DNA of 64,000 nucleotides, from assembly GCF_018687715.1 (NCBI RefSeq), contig NC_056764.1, forward strand, positions 684,501 through 748,500, read 5' to 3'. The stretch is from Carya illinoinensis. Lineage: Eukaryota; Streptophyta; Magnoliopsida; Fagales; Juglandaceae. Of this stretch, positions 1 to 9,654 are shown piece after piece; within the stretch, counting starts at the first letter, position 1; each line of letters begins with the position of its first letter. The notes below the pieces were generated by a model that saw only the letters and a program-made list of their open reading frames with translations, was not told the DNA's origin and did not search any database. The translations under genes were made by a program, and so were the position numbers.

Positions 1-1841
1 ACAAGTTTGACTAAAGAAGGAAGATGAATGGGCAATCCTTCTACCATCTTGGGGCATTTATCAACATACAGCTCTTTAAGATAAGGAAAAGCTCCACCTT
101 CATTCTCTACACCAAAAGGAAACCATATCACCCAATTCAACATATTTTCGAATCTTAGAAATTCCAGGGCTCCAAAGGACTTCGTTGAACAAGAACCAAT
201 GCAATAGAATTCAGGACCCACTGTAACACCTTCATCCAACCCAATAATGGAAAGGTCACGTAGAGAGGGTAGTTGCCCAAGTGATGGCAACCTACAACAA
301 TTATTACACATGTATAGACGAATGGATGTTATATTGGAGAACGAATTATGCCCTACCCAATCTGGAAAATTCTGACCGCCATAATAATTGATACTGATGC
401 TTTTCAAGTTTGTATGGGGTTTGAGACTGTCAATTACAGTTCTTTGATCATCAGAAATATTGATACCATTTGGATTCCATTCCAACACCAACTCCTCTAT
501 GTACTTTCTGTCCTTTAAGCATGCATTCAAAGCATCCACATGAGATTTAACAATTTGGAGCTCCAAAATAGAAAGTGTTCCTCGAAGATTTATAAGTTTT
601 CCCAATTCTCCAATGGAAGACCCATTATATTTATTGATGACAAATTTAGTCAACGTCTGGAGGCATTTTAGTCTACCAAGTTGCATTGGCATCTCCATTA
701 TGCGAGTTCCAGTAATATCAAGATGACGTAAATTGATGAGTTTCCACATATCTCTTGGCAATACAACAAGATCTTTGCAACCCGATAAATTCAATGTTTG
801 TAAATTGCACAACTTACATATGGAATCGGGCAACCTTCTAATCCCAGTGAAAGAAATATTCACATAATGTAGAGTCTTAATCTTACCAATTGAATCTGGC
901 AACTCGTTTATATTAACATAATAAGATAGAGAGAGCACCCATAGGTATCTAAGCATTCCCAATAAATCATGTGGTACTTTTTTGGTTATATAGGAGTCAC
1001 TGCCTCTTGAAAAATTCAATTGCAGAAAAGTGCGCAACCTTTTAGCCTTATAAAACACCTTAAATTTCTCGAGGCTATCAAATTTTGATATGAAGTAAGA
1101 CAAATGGCACGTCTTGTACACAGTTTCCTGAGAGACCTCTTCCCTTGAGATAAATTGGCCAGACATATTTTGTTAAATCACTAACAAGATCATGCATCAC
1201 AAAACGTGATTTATCACCACTATATGGTTGGAATAATGATCTTGATACCAGCGCCATGAAGTAATCATCACCAATTTCTTCCATTGTTTTTATTCTAGGT
1301 TGTTGTAAGAAACCTTCTGCCATCCATAGTAAAATTAACTCATTTTTGTCAAAACTATAACCCTTTGGGAATATTGAACAATAAACAAAGCACCGCTTTA
1401 AATGTGAGGGAAGATATTTGTAGCTTAATATCAGAGCAGGGAGAATGTTTGTCTCCTCCATTGGTAGATGCCATAACTCGCTTTTTAGTACCTTATCCCA
1501 TTCATCAGCATCTAGTTTAGACCGTAAAAGAGCTCTAATCGCCTTGGCTGCTAAAGGTAAACTTTCGCATTTCTTGACAATTTGTCTGCCTAAAGCTTCA
1601 AGCTCTGGATGTGCATCAAAGTTTCCATCATGGAATGCATGTTTGGCAAATATTGACCAACAATCTTCTTCTGATAACTTCTTTACGTAATAAGTTACAT
1701 TAGCACGAATGACTGATGCAACACTGTCATCACGCGTTGTTACAATAACCCTACTTCCTTGTGCCACAAATTTGAATGGATTCCTTAAGACCTCCCAATC
1801 ACAATAATTCATATTCCAAACTTCATCTAAAACAAGAAGAA
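1..1841 (-). pseudogene. CC-NB-ARC-LRR immune receptor, 3' part (kinase-2 motif through LRRs), broken gene
   Basis: This is the C-terminal part of an RPP13-like-1 type NLR, a cytoplasmic receptor that senses pathogen effectors. Read on the minus strand it starts in the kinase-2 motif (LVLDEVW), then shows RNBS-B (GSRVIVTTR), a GLPL motif altered to SLPL, an MHD motif (VMHDLV) and leucine-rich repeats with LPDSI and LRHLDIT units. The LRRs run off the left edge. The frame of the NB-ARC part ends near 1078 after a 1-base loss around 1161-1165, where the intact neighbour reads KFVSGQ. The shifted frame is then open, without a stop, to position 1. The gene is also separated from its 5' half by a copia element. 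It is very similar throughout to the intact gene at 9655-13410. A remnant transcript is possible, but not a full receptor. Confidence 0.9.
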
Positions 1842-2384
1842 TGGACCGAACAAACAAATGCTAAGTTGAAGTAAATAATAGCGGAAGCAACAAAATAAAC
1901 AACAAGCACACAAAGAACACCAAGATTTAAGTGGTTCAGCTCAATGTGAGCCTACGTCCACTGTCGGGGTCGGTTTCAACAAATTCACTATGAACAAAGA
2001 TGGAGAACAAGAGTATTGATCACAAAATCCTTAATCCTAAAGCTCCAATACACCCAATGGACTCTTAGGATTGTGTACAAAAGGATTCTCAAAACTCTCT
2101 CTAACTTGGCTGCTGAGGTCTCTCCAAAATAAAGAGAAAATGATGTATTTATAGCACAAGGCGATAATTCAGAACATTCGCTTGAGCGGAGGTCGAGCGA
2201 AGTGTCGAGCGCACGTTAGGGTTGCATTCTCGCTCGAGCAGACAGTCGAGCGGAGGTTGAGCGGAACCTTAGCTTGAGCCAGGGTCGAGCCACGGTCGAG
2301 CGAGGGTCAAGCCAGGGTCAAGCAATAGTCAAGCCAAGCCCCAAAAAATACATTTTCAGCAGGAAATCAAGTCAAAACTCAACA
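1842..2384 (-). repeat. Left LTR (3' LTR) of the copia element
   Basis: This 543-bp copy matches the right LTR over its whole length. Its outer end lacks the first nine bases present in the other copy. The loss lies between two AATG repeats, as expected for a small microhomology deletion. It has one copy of a 51-bp unit rich in TCGAGCGG, where the other LTR has three. It also has about 22 extra bases near the inner end. It ends CTCAACA. Confidence 0.92.
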
Positions 2385-2398
2385 AATCTCCACCTTGG
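2385..2398 (-). other. Polypurine tract of the copia element
   Basis: On the minus strand this reads AAGGTGGAGATT directly before the 3' LTR. This is the typical copia plus-strand priming tract. Confidence 0.85.
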
Positions 2399-2817
2399 CT
2401 TGAATTCCGTCAAGCCTAAACAAAAAACCATTAACCAAGAAATTGATTCCCACCAACAAATCACCAAAGGGGAATCACAAACCCCGAACACAACGTCTAT
2501 CCTTGAAGAACTCAATTTCCACCCAAAAGTCTTCAATACCATAGACAATTTGACCAAATCACAAGCTTGGTCCTAATGAAGAATCAACCTCTTCACACAA
2601 AAGACAACGCACCACTGAAAACAAACTGCTTACTTGAACAACGGCTTTTGAATACACACGGAGGCTAACAACAAATATTCTCTGCCTAAGTAATAACACC
2701 TCAAAGTCTGCATGAGCATATCCCAAAGGTGACTAAACTGTCTCTTCTATGTACCAGATGAAAATGTAGACTTGCTCTCACTGTACGCCAATGCCTAAAT
2801 CAAAATCATACTTAATT

Positions 2818-3090
2818 TCAATAGCATGATCTAGAGTACCACCTGCACTCTGTTGTAAAGCTCTCCCAGCAACTCCACCTTCTTGCTATAACCATGCTCT
2901 CCTTTCCTGTGGAAACAACAACTGAAAAACAAATTGTAAAGAAGAGAAGGTTCACCCAATAGCAAGTTGTGTCGACCGCTTCACCCAAATCTGTAGACAA
3001 GCCTGGCAAATCCAAAAGCATACTACGGGCTCTCACACAAGAGTCCAACTCATTCCATTCAACTACTCCATTTCTGTGGAGTTGACCCAA
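2818..3090 (-). pseudogene. Decayed copia integrase remnant
   Basis: Within this minus-strand frame, residues around NGVVE, RARSMLLD and EAVDTTCYWVN match the conserved end of the copia integrase core in spacing. Other conserved residues are lost and the flanks are out of frame. The rest of 2399-3424 shows no recognisable coding sequence. The remnant shows that the element once carried pol and lost it by deletion and drift. Confidence 0.7.
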
Positions 3091-3424
3091 CTGTATGGTA
3101 TGAACAACGCTCTACCTTCTTGTCTGTAGATCACTAGCCTTCACAAATGCTTGAACACATCAAACACATCACAAAACAAGGATAAACAAATCCAGACTCT
3201 TCTTCAAATGGTCATAAACAAATATGAGTACAAACAGGGCACCTCATCACACTAGATGTACCCCCAAAAAATCATAAAGACATAAACTCCAGTAAACCTA
3301 ATTCAGCACTGCTTTACAAGAATACAATGCAAACAAACAAATCAAGCTTTTCTGTCTTCTAATTACACAAAGCAAAAAATTGCCTACTCATAAGTGACCA
3401 TACTCGTTCATCTATATGGCACAA

Positions 3425-4681
3425 TCACATGCGCCATAAATGAGTAATATCTGAATCTGGAACATCTGAAGATGCTCCACCAATCACTGTACTGCCCTGA
3501 AGAAAATAAAGACCATCTGTCTTCTTCCCTGTCATTACCACCGAAGAGCCCTTGTAGACTCGAATGACTCCACCTCCAGCTGAATACTGGTAACCAAAGG
3601 AGTCAAGAATGCCCAAAGATATAAGATTTTTCTTCAAAGATGGAATATGCCGAACGTTAGACAAGGTTCTAACGATTCCATCATACATCTTAATCTCAAC
3701 TGAACCAATCCCAACAATATCACAAGCCATATCATTTCCAACCAAAACGGAGTCACCGTTGATTGATTCGTAGGTAGTGAACCAATCTATCCTGGAACAC
3801 ATATGGAATGTACAAGCTGAATCCATGACCCACTTGTTACCAAAGTGACCACTAGAGCCGCTGACTGCCAGGACAATATCAGAGTTGTTAGAATGTTCAA
3901 CGCTAACAACATTGGAGGAACATTTACTTTCCTCCTTCAATCTGGGACACTCATTCTTGTAATGACCAAACCTATGACAGTAGTGACATTTAACATTTTT
4001 CTTGTTAAATTTAGAGCTACTACTGGAATTACTCCCACCATAATCCGAACATCTTCCATTAGATCTACCACCAAAGGAATATTTCACAAACAAACCATTG
4101 GCTTGATTGTTTGTGCCTTGTACACCCAATTTTGTTCTCAACTCCTTAGAGTTCAAAGCAGATTTTACATCTACCAAGGAGATGGTATCTCTACCATACA
4201 ACATTGAGTTCACAAAACTTTCAAATGATACCAGTAACGAACACAACAAAATTAATGCTTGATCCTCATCATCAAGCTTAATATCAATATTCCTTAGATC
4301 CATAATAGTTTTATTAAATTCATCTAGATGATCGGAAATAGGAGTACCTTCCCTCATCTTGAGAGTGTATAGTCGCTGCTTCAAATACAAACGGTTGGTG
4401 AGCGACTTTTTCATATACAAGCTCTCAAGCTTGGACCAAAGACCAAAAGCGGTCTCCTCATCAGCAACCTCCCTCAAAACTCCATCTGATAGTGACAACA
4501 AAATGACACTATGTGCCTTCTCATCTTCTTCTCTTGACAATGCAGGAGAATCCTCAGATACCTTCCCTTCCAAAGCTTTCGACAAGCCTTGTTGTCGTAA
4601 CAAAGCCTTCATCTTGATGCGCCATAAGCTAAAGCTGTTTTGACCGTCGAATTTCTCCACTTCAAACTTTGCCATAGCCAT
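3425..4681 (-). CDS. Copia gag and start of protease, 418 aa
   Basis: The open frame begins just after the primer binding site. Residues 1-190 match the UBN2/DUF4219 gag fold (FDGQNSFSLWRIKM near the start, then LTNRLYLKQRLYTLKM). A CCHC zinc knuckle (CHYCHRFGHYKNEC) lies at 232-245. The copia protease active-site type motif MDSAC lies near 286-290. The frame ends at THLWRM, which is the beginning of the GAG-pre-integrase segment, and everything after it in a normal polyprotein is missing or decayed. The gag may still be translatable, so the element could be packaged with help from an autonomous relative. This is inference. Confidence 0.88.
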   Translation of the reverse strand: MAMAKFEVEKFDGQNSFSLWRIKMKALLRQQGLSKALEGKVSEDSPALSREEDEKAHSVILLSLSDGVLREVADEETAFGLWSKLESLYMKKSLTNRLYLKQRLYTLKMREGTPISDHLDEFNKTIMDLRNIDIKLDDEDQALILLCSLLVSFESFVNSMLYGRDTISLVDVKSALNSKELRTKLGVQGTNNQANGLFVKYSFGGRSNGRCSDYGGSNSSSSSKFNKKNVKCHYCHRFGHYKNECPRLKEESKCSSNVVSVEHSNNSDIVLAVSGSSGHFGNKWVMDSACTFHMCSRIDWFTTYESINGDSVLVGNDMACDIVGIGSVEIKMYDGIVRTLSNVRHIPSLKKNLISLGILDSFGYQYSAGGGVIRVYKGSSVVMTGKKTDGLYFLQGSTVIGGASSDVPDSDITHLWRM

Positions 4682-4708
4682 TCCTCAAGATTTTGCAAAG
4701 AGCTTGAC

Positions 4709-4720
4709 GCTCTGATACCA
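4709..4720 (-). other. Primer binding site of the copia element
   Basis: On the minus strand the sequence is TGGTATCAGAGC, complementary to the 3' end of plant initiator methionine tRNA. It lies three bases inside the 5' LTR, the usual place for copia elements. Confidence 0.93.
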
Positions 4721-4723
4721 ATT

Positions 4724-5355
4724 TGTTGGGAATGGACCAAACAAACAAATGCTAAGTTGAAGTAAATAATAGCGGAAGCAACAAAATAAACAACAAGCAC
4801 ACAAAGAACACCAAGATTTAAGTGGTTCAGCTCAATGTGAGCCTACGTCCACTGTCGGGGTCGGTTTCAACAAATTCACTATGAACAAAGATGGAGTACA
4901 AGAGTATTGATCACAAAATCCTTAATCCTAAAGCCCCAATACACCCAATGGACTCTTAGGATTGTGTACAAAAGGATTCTCAAAACTCTCTCTAACTTGG
5001 CTGCTGAGGTCTCTCCAAAATGAAGAGAAAATGATGTATTTATAGCACAAGGCGCTAATTCAGAACATTCACTCGAACGGACGTCGAGCGAAGTGTCGAG
5101 CGCAAGTTAGGGTTGCATTCTCGCTCAAGCGGACAGTCGAGCGGAGGTCGAGCGGAACTCTCTGGAAGATTTCGCTCGAGCGGACAGTCGAGCAGAGGTC
5201 GAGTGGAACTCTCTGGATGAGTTCGCTCGAGGGGACTGTCGAGCGGAGGTTGAGCGGAACCTTAGCTTGAGCCAGGGTCGAGCCAGGGTCGAGCAACAGT
5301 CAAGCCAAGCCCCAAAAAATACATTTTCAGCAGGAAATCAAGCCAAAACTCAACA
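4724..5355 (-). repeat. Right LTR (5' LTR) of the copia element
   Basis: This 632-bp copy is bounded by TGTTGGG and CTCAACA. It carries three tandem 51-bp units around 5112-5260 built from TCGAGCGG motifs, against one in the left LTR. The unit length is a multiple of three, so a shadow frame shows a 17-residue repeat. In this orientation the LTR would supply the promoter. Confidence 0.92.
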
Positions 5356-5360
5356 AAGAA

Positions 5361-6183
5361 TTTCCTTCTCTGTTAATTTCTCTTTTAATGTAACTTGAAG
5401 TCTATTTAGATCCTTGATATTGATATCACAAGTTGCCGAAGTCATTGCTTCTAGAATTGTCTTCGTTATTGTGTGCAAATCAAATTCTTTTGAGACACAA
5501 ACCCATGCATCAAGATTAAAATGTTGCTTAACCCTGTTGTCATTATATAGAAGCTGAGCTAGGGTGGTCTTGCCAATGCCTCCCATGCCAACTATAGCTA
5601 TCAAGGACATTTCGTTGCCAGAGGAATCGCCCGAGAGCAACAAGTTAACTATTGCCTCCTTATCATCATCCCTATCAAAAATACCAGATTCTTCGACTAA
5701 AGAAGTTGTGGGCAATCTTTCTTGCAGATTCCCTCCAACACCTGCTCTTAAACCTATGAAATCCTTTTGCAAGGCTAGAAATTCTAGTCTCTCAAGTAGC
5801 TCTTTTATCTCTCTTTCTATCTTGTTGACAAAAAGAGACAGAGAGATGTGGTTTCGTACCTTATTTGCAGCAATTTGAAATTCAGCATCCAACTCATGTC
5901 GCAAGGCTTTGGTAAAAATATCATCCACGATATCCTCCGCATCGTAGACAGCATCTATCAACCCATCAAGCCACGTTCTCACACTGGGCATTGTGAGCTG
6001 CTTATCCTCCGCGTCTTCAAGCACTGTATTCATGGACTGTAGTGCAATCTCTAACTTCCTTAAGAGATTTTTGGTGAGTTTTTGCCATCGAAATAAATCA
6101 AGAACCTTGGGAGTTGCCATTCTATCAAACAACACTTGGAGGAAGGCGGAGAGAAATGCTCCTCCTACCAAGGCCCCGGCCAT
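5361..6183 (-). pseudogene. CC-NB-ARC-LRR immune receptor, 5' part (coiled coil and P-loop), broken gene
   Basis: This is the N-terminal 274 codons of the same NLR whose 3' part lies at 1-1841. The ATG at 6183 gives MAGALVGG, the start also used by the intact paralogue; an upstream in-frame ATG at 6249 is less likely. Features in order: an Rx_N-like coiled coil (about residues 5-110, with LEDAEDK and DAEDIVDD), P-loop GMGGIGKTT at 199-207 and RNBS-A (WVCVSKEFD). The frame then enters the LTR of the copia element after EKEIL and stops two codons later. If made, the product would be a CC plus half an NB-ARC domain, lacking kinase-2 and the LRRs. With the insertion and one target copy removed, the frame is continuous across the junction, so the insertion is the cause of the break here. 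Confidence 0.9.
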
Positions 6184-9100
6184 GTTCTCTTTGTTGAAAA
6201 GTAAAAATTCGAAGGAAATGAAGGAAGGTGGACGAAAATAGCTGAGCAAAAGAAAAATCAGAGTACTGCATGCGAGCTTTCATTTGCTTTTAAACCATAG
6301 AACTGGGTTCCCTGCAGATTGAGTCAACTTAAGGCGGCTAAGTTTAAGAAACGACGAAATTATGCAGGTGGAATAATATCCATGTCAACGAACAACAGTC
6401 CTCTCGTTATTTGTAATATTGTATAGTTATAATATTTTAGATTGTAGGTTAAACATGACCTTACGGCGTAATTTAGGGCCTCACATCTTTGGTGGTGATA
6501 CATACAATACTGTCAAGCATCAAATGTAATTGAAAAAATCACATGTTAGATGATATTCCTGCTCAAAACAAATAATACATAACCATGTAAATTTATACTA
6601 TAAAATGGGAGGAAATTCTCTTAAAGGATCATTGAATTCATTTGACAATCCGAACATGTGAAGGTCGTCGTTTTCTGTTCTGGATCATTATTTGCAGCAT
6701 TAAAATTTAATTATTGTCTGAGAGGAAGAAGAATCAAAGGGCTCTTTCCTTTGATTCGACTGTTTTACGTAGAATAGTGCCTTTGTGCGTGCAGGTTGGA
6801 CCTGGGTAAGTGAAACTGTGAAAGTCTTGTCATGGATGCAATGCATTTTTATCTATTTGAGAACATTTTTAAACAGTTAAAACTTAAAATCTGCGGCTGG
6901 AGATCAAGCAAAGGAATCATGAAAAAGTCCAAACTGGCAGACTAGATCCCTGATTTCAAAGTCAACTTCCCTCAACCAATATAAGCCATGCAGATCTGCA
7001 AATTTTTGAAGTTTCTTAACGTCACAAGGAAAGAGAAAGGACAACGGAAAACAGCTTGAAAAGCAAAAAAAAACTTTAAATAGCCAAAAGTCGAAAGGAA
7101 AGCCATCTATGATTTAATATAAAATTCAATCACAAGTATTAAATTTTTAAAAAAAAAAAAAAAAAAATACCACCAGCAGTCCAATGTCCTAAGAAAAGTC
7201 TTCCTTGGCAGCTTTCAAAAATACAATTTAATTGAAATGCGGTGTAAAGCAATTACGAAGGACCAAATTCCTGCAGTAGCAATCGAGAAAAGCCGTTCTT
7301 GTGTGCATTTTCAAATAAGGATATAGCTACAAGAAGATAGCCCCACTCGTTTTTAAAAGTTTCCAATTCAGCAATCAGAAAATAGAAGGAATGCTTTCTT
7401 TGTTTCAATTTCAAATTCTGTCCTCTTGTCTCAATCATTTCCTTTTGGTGTACCTAGCCAGAAATCATCCCACTCGCTGGTCGTAAGTGGTACCTGAACA
7501 GGAAAAACAAAAGGAAAAAACATCTATTAACTTGATATCTCGAGTTTTGCAACCTAAATCAGTTTATGACTTGCAAAGAACTATACTGGATTTGATAATA
7601 AGAACTGAAAATTGCCTTAATCCAAAGCCTGGGTGGTTGCAATCGAAGAACTACAATGGTGGGTGGTGCTGATGCTATCCGAGTAGGGCTGGATGGTTGC
7701 ATTGAACCTATCCAGGGTCTTTGAATAACCATGAATCCACTGGCCTAAATCCCAGCGGCTGTGGGGTGAGAACTGCAGTCTGTGGCATTTTACGGCCAGG
7801 AACTGAGCCCAGTTGTAAAGTAAAAGGGACAACAGGACCAACCTAGGTGGTATGGGTTGATTAGGATAATCGGTTCCCTGAAATACATGCAGGAGATTTT
7901 TCAGTCTGCCAATCACAATCTGCTTATAATATTGAAATTTACATCAAAACAAAAAAATATATACATGTAGAGAGAGAGAGACAGAGATCAAAGATTCAAA
8001 AGTACTTACAGGATTGTATCCTGAGAAACCAATGTGGCTGCTAAATGCTGATATAGCTCTTCATTTTTTCCGTGCAAAAGGAGTTCCAGACAAAAAAAAA
8101 AAAAAAAAAAAAAGGCCTCATATCAGGTTGGGCAGTAATATAAGGTGCTGGAAATTTGGCTAGAAGAGGAAGATGATAAATAAGTTATAGAACTCGTATC
8201 TAACAGGATAGTGAGGGAAATTTAAGAAGGAAATTTTATGCAGAATTTGGGTTACAGTTTGATAACAAAACCACATTAGCATTTGAAGCATGTCAAATGC
8301 CTTATATATATATATATAAGTAAAACTTTATAGATAGGAATGGGCATAGCCCAAGTACACAGGAAGTATATGCAGAAAATGCCCAAGTACCATTAAGCAC
8401 TAGAGAAGGATACAAACAAATCATGAAAACAATCCTCATTACAACTAATGACCGAAGCCCAAGAAAATCGAATGCCAAAAATTTTGTAAATGACAAAGCT
8501 GGAATATAATTTGTATATGAAAGGAAAAAAAATTTTATTACAGTATTTCTGATTTAACTACTTCTAGCTCTAAGGTATAAAATATAATCGATTAATGCAA
8601 CACTTGGGCAGCAGATAAATACAGTGCAAAATAAAACATTTTAACAAAATCTATAGAGTTACTAAGAAGCTCTGAGTACCAAACAAAACAAACAAATGAA
8701 AAAGAGAAGTACCAGACGAACTCTAAACACAAAGTACCTGCGAAGGGATCAGACCAGGCATGGAAGGTATGTCTTTTGGGGGTCGATATGGGGCAGGACT
8801 GCCATATCATCCTCCATAAGGAGAACTGCAGGAATGTTGATAATTTCCTCCATACAGACTGCTAGGAACACACAGGTTGCTGTTTCTTGGACAGAAAACA
8901 TCAGTTGAAAAAACACATAAAAATCCCTCAGAGCAACAGAACAAAGTGGGCAATTAAACAGCTGCTGAACAAGCGAACTAGCTCTTGTCACCTTTAGTAT
9001 ATTGTATTTTGTGATGTTCATTCGGTGCTTCTATAATCCCCTCATCCAATGCTGGGTCAACACTCCCCTTAATCATCTAGTTCTTGCGGCAATTGTTCTG

Positions 9101-9654
9101 AACCAAGGGTAGTATCCCCAATAGCAAGTCATTACGAGAGCTTGACAAAGGTGTATCATCAGTCAAATTTGCCAATTAAATTGACTGACCAAATCATCTT
9201 CGATCAAGAATTAAGTTGCAGCCACAAACCTAGCCAAGGGAAAACAAATGAAAAAAAATAAAAAGAAAAAGAAATTGATCATTTGAGCACAAACATACAC
9301 CAACCAATATATATACCTCCGAATGACCAGCTGAACACCTGAGGAGGTTGACAAAAGCCAAAAGATGCCCCGGCAAGACATTTATACCATTTCAGATTTC
9401 ATTCGAGATGAATCTGCTATAAAGGCAAACAACGTTTGAAACCCCAGTTGATTCAAACTTTGACCACCAACTCCAAACTAAAAGAGATCTATTAAACAAA
9501 AGCTTTTCTGGCAGTGACCAGAGAGAGACTCGACAACATTATGTTTTATGCAAATCTAAAACTGTAATGGTAAATTAGGTGGTTGAAAAGAGAAATCACC
9601 TGAGTCCAAAAGCTGATATTATAACAGAGTAGGGGCCTCGCTAGACTTTTCAGC
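6184..9654. other. Intergenic region between the two NLR genes
   Basis: This 3.5-kb stretch holds the upstream region of the broken NLR and the downstream region of the intact one. It contains an A tract at 7149-7167, another A tract of about 22 at 8091-8112, a GA tract near 7971-7981 and a LINE-like tail near 8318-8470. On the plus strand, 7640-7870 and 8755-8818 show short gene-like stretches broken by several stops (for example GMSFGGRYGAGLPYHPP near 8766-8816). They may be scraps of a dead gene, but I could not identify it. No other gene is supported. Confidence 0.6.
8318..8470 (-). mobile_element. LINE 3'-end fragment
   Basis: The segment begins ATAAGTAAAACTTTAT and contains GGCATAGCCCAAGTACAC. 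It shares both with the copy at 34440-34675, which has a clear target duplication. On the minus strand it would end in a TA-rich tail. No convincing target duplication was found here, so the limits are approximate. Confidence 0.55.

Larger units (their letters stand above)
1842..5355 (-). mobile_element. Ty1/copia LTR retrotransposon, internally deleted, inserted in the NLR
   Basis: The 3.5-kb element is oriented on the minus strand. It is flanked by the 5-bp duplication AAGAA (1837-1841 and 5356-5360) and has LTRs ending TGTTG..CAACA. It has a tRNA-iMet type primer binding site next to the right (5') LTR, a purine tract next to the left (3') LTR, a gag-protease start frame (3425-4681) and a short integrase-like remnant (about 2940-3085). 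Reverse transcriptase and RNase H are not seen. The internal region is only 2.3 kb, so it cannot be autonomous. It sits inside the NB-ARC coding sequence of an NLR. Confidence 0.95.

Noticed and set aside
2274..2576. 100-codon plus-strand frame
   Set aside because: It crosses the LTR/internal border of the copia element on the wrong strand and follows its tandem repeat.
8592..9021. Overlapping small frames in the NLR spacer
   Set aside because: No conserved motifs, frames on both strands, and no splice-consistent model could be built.
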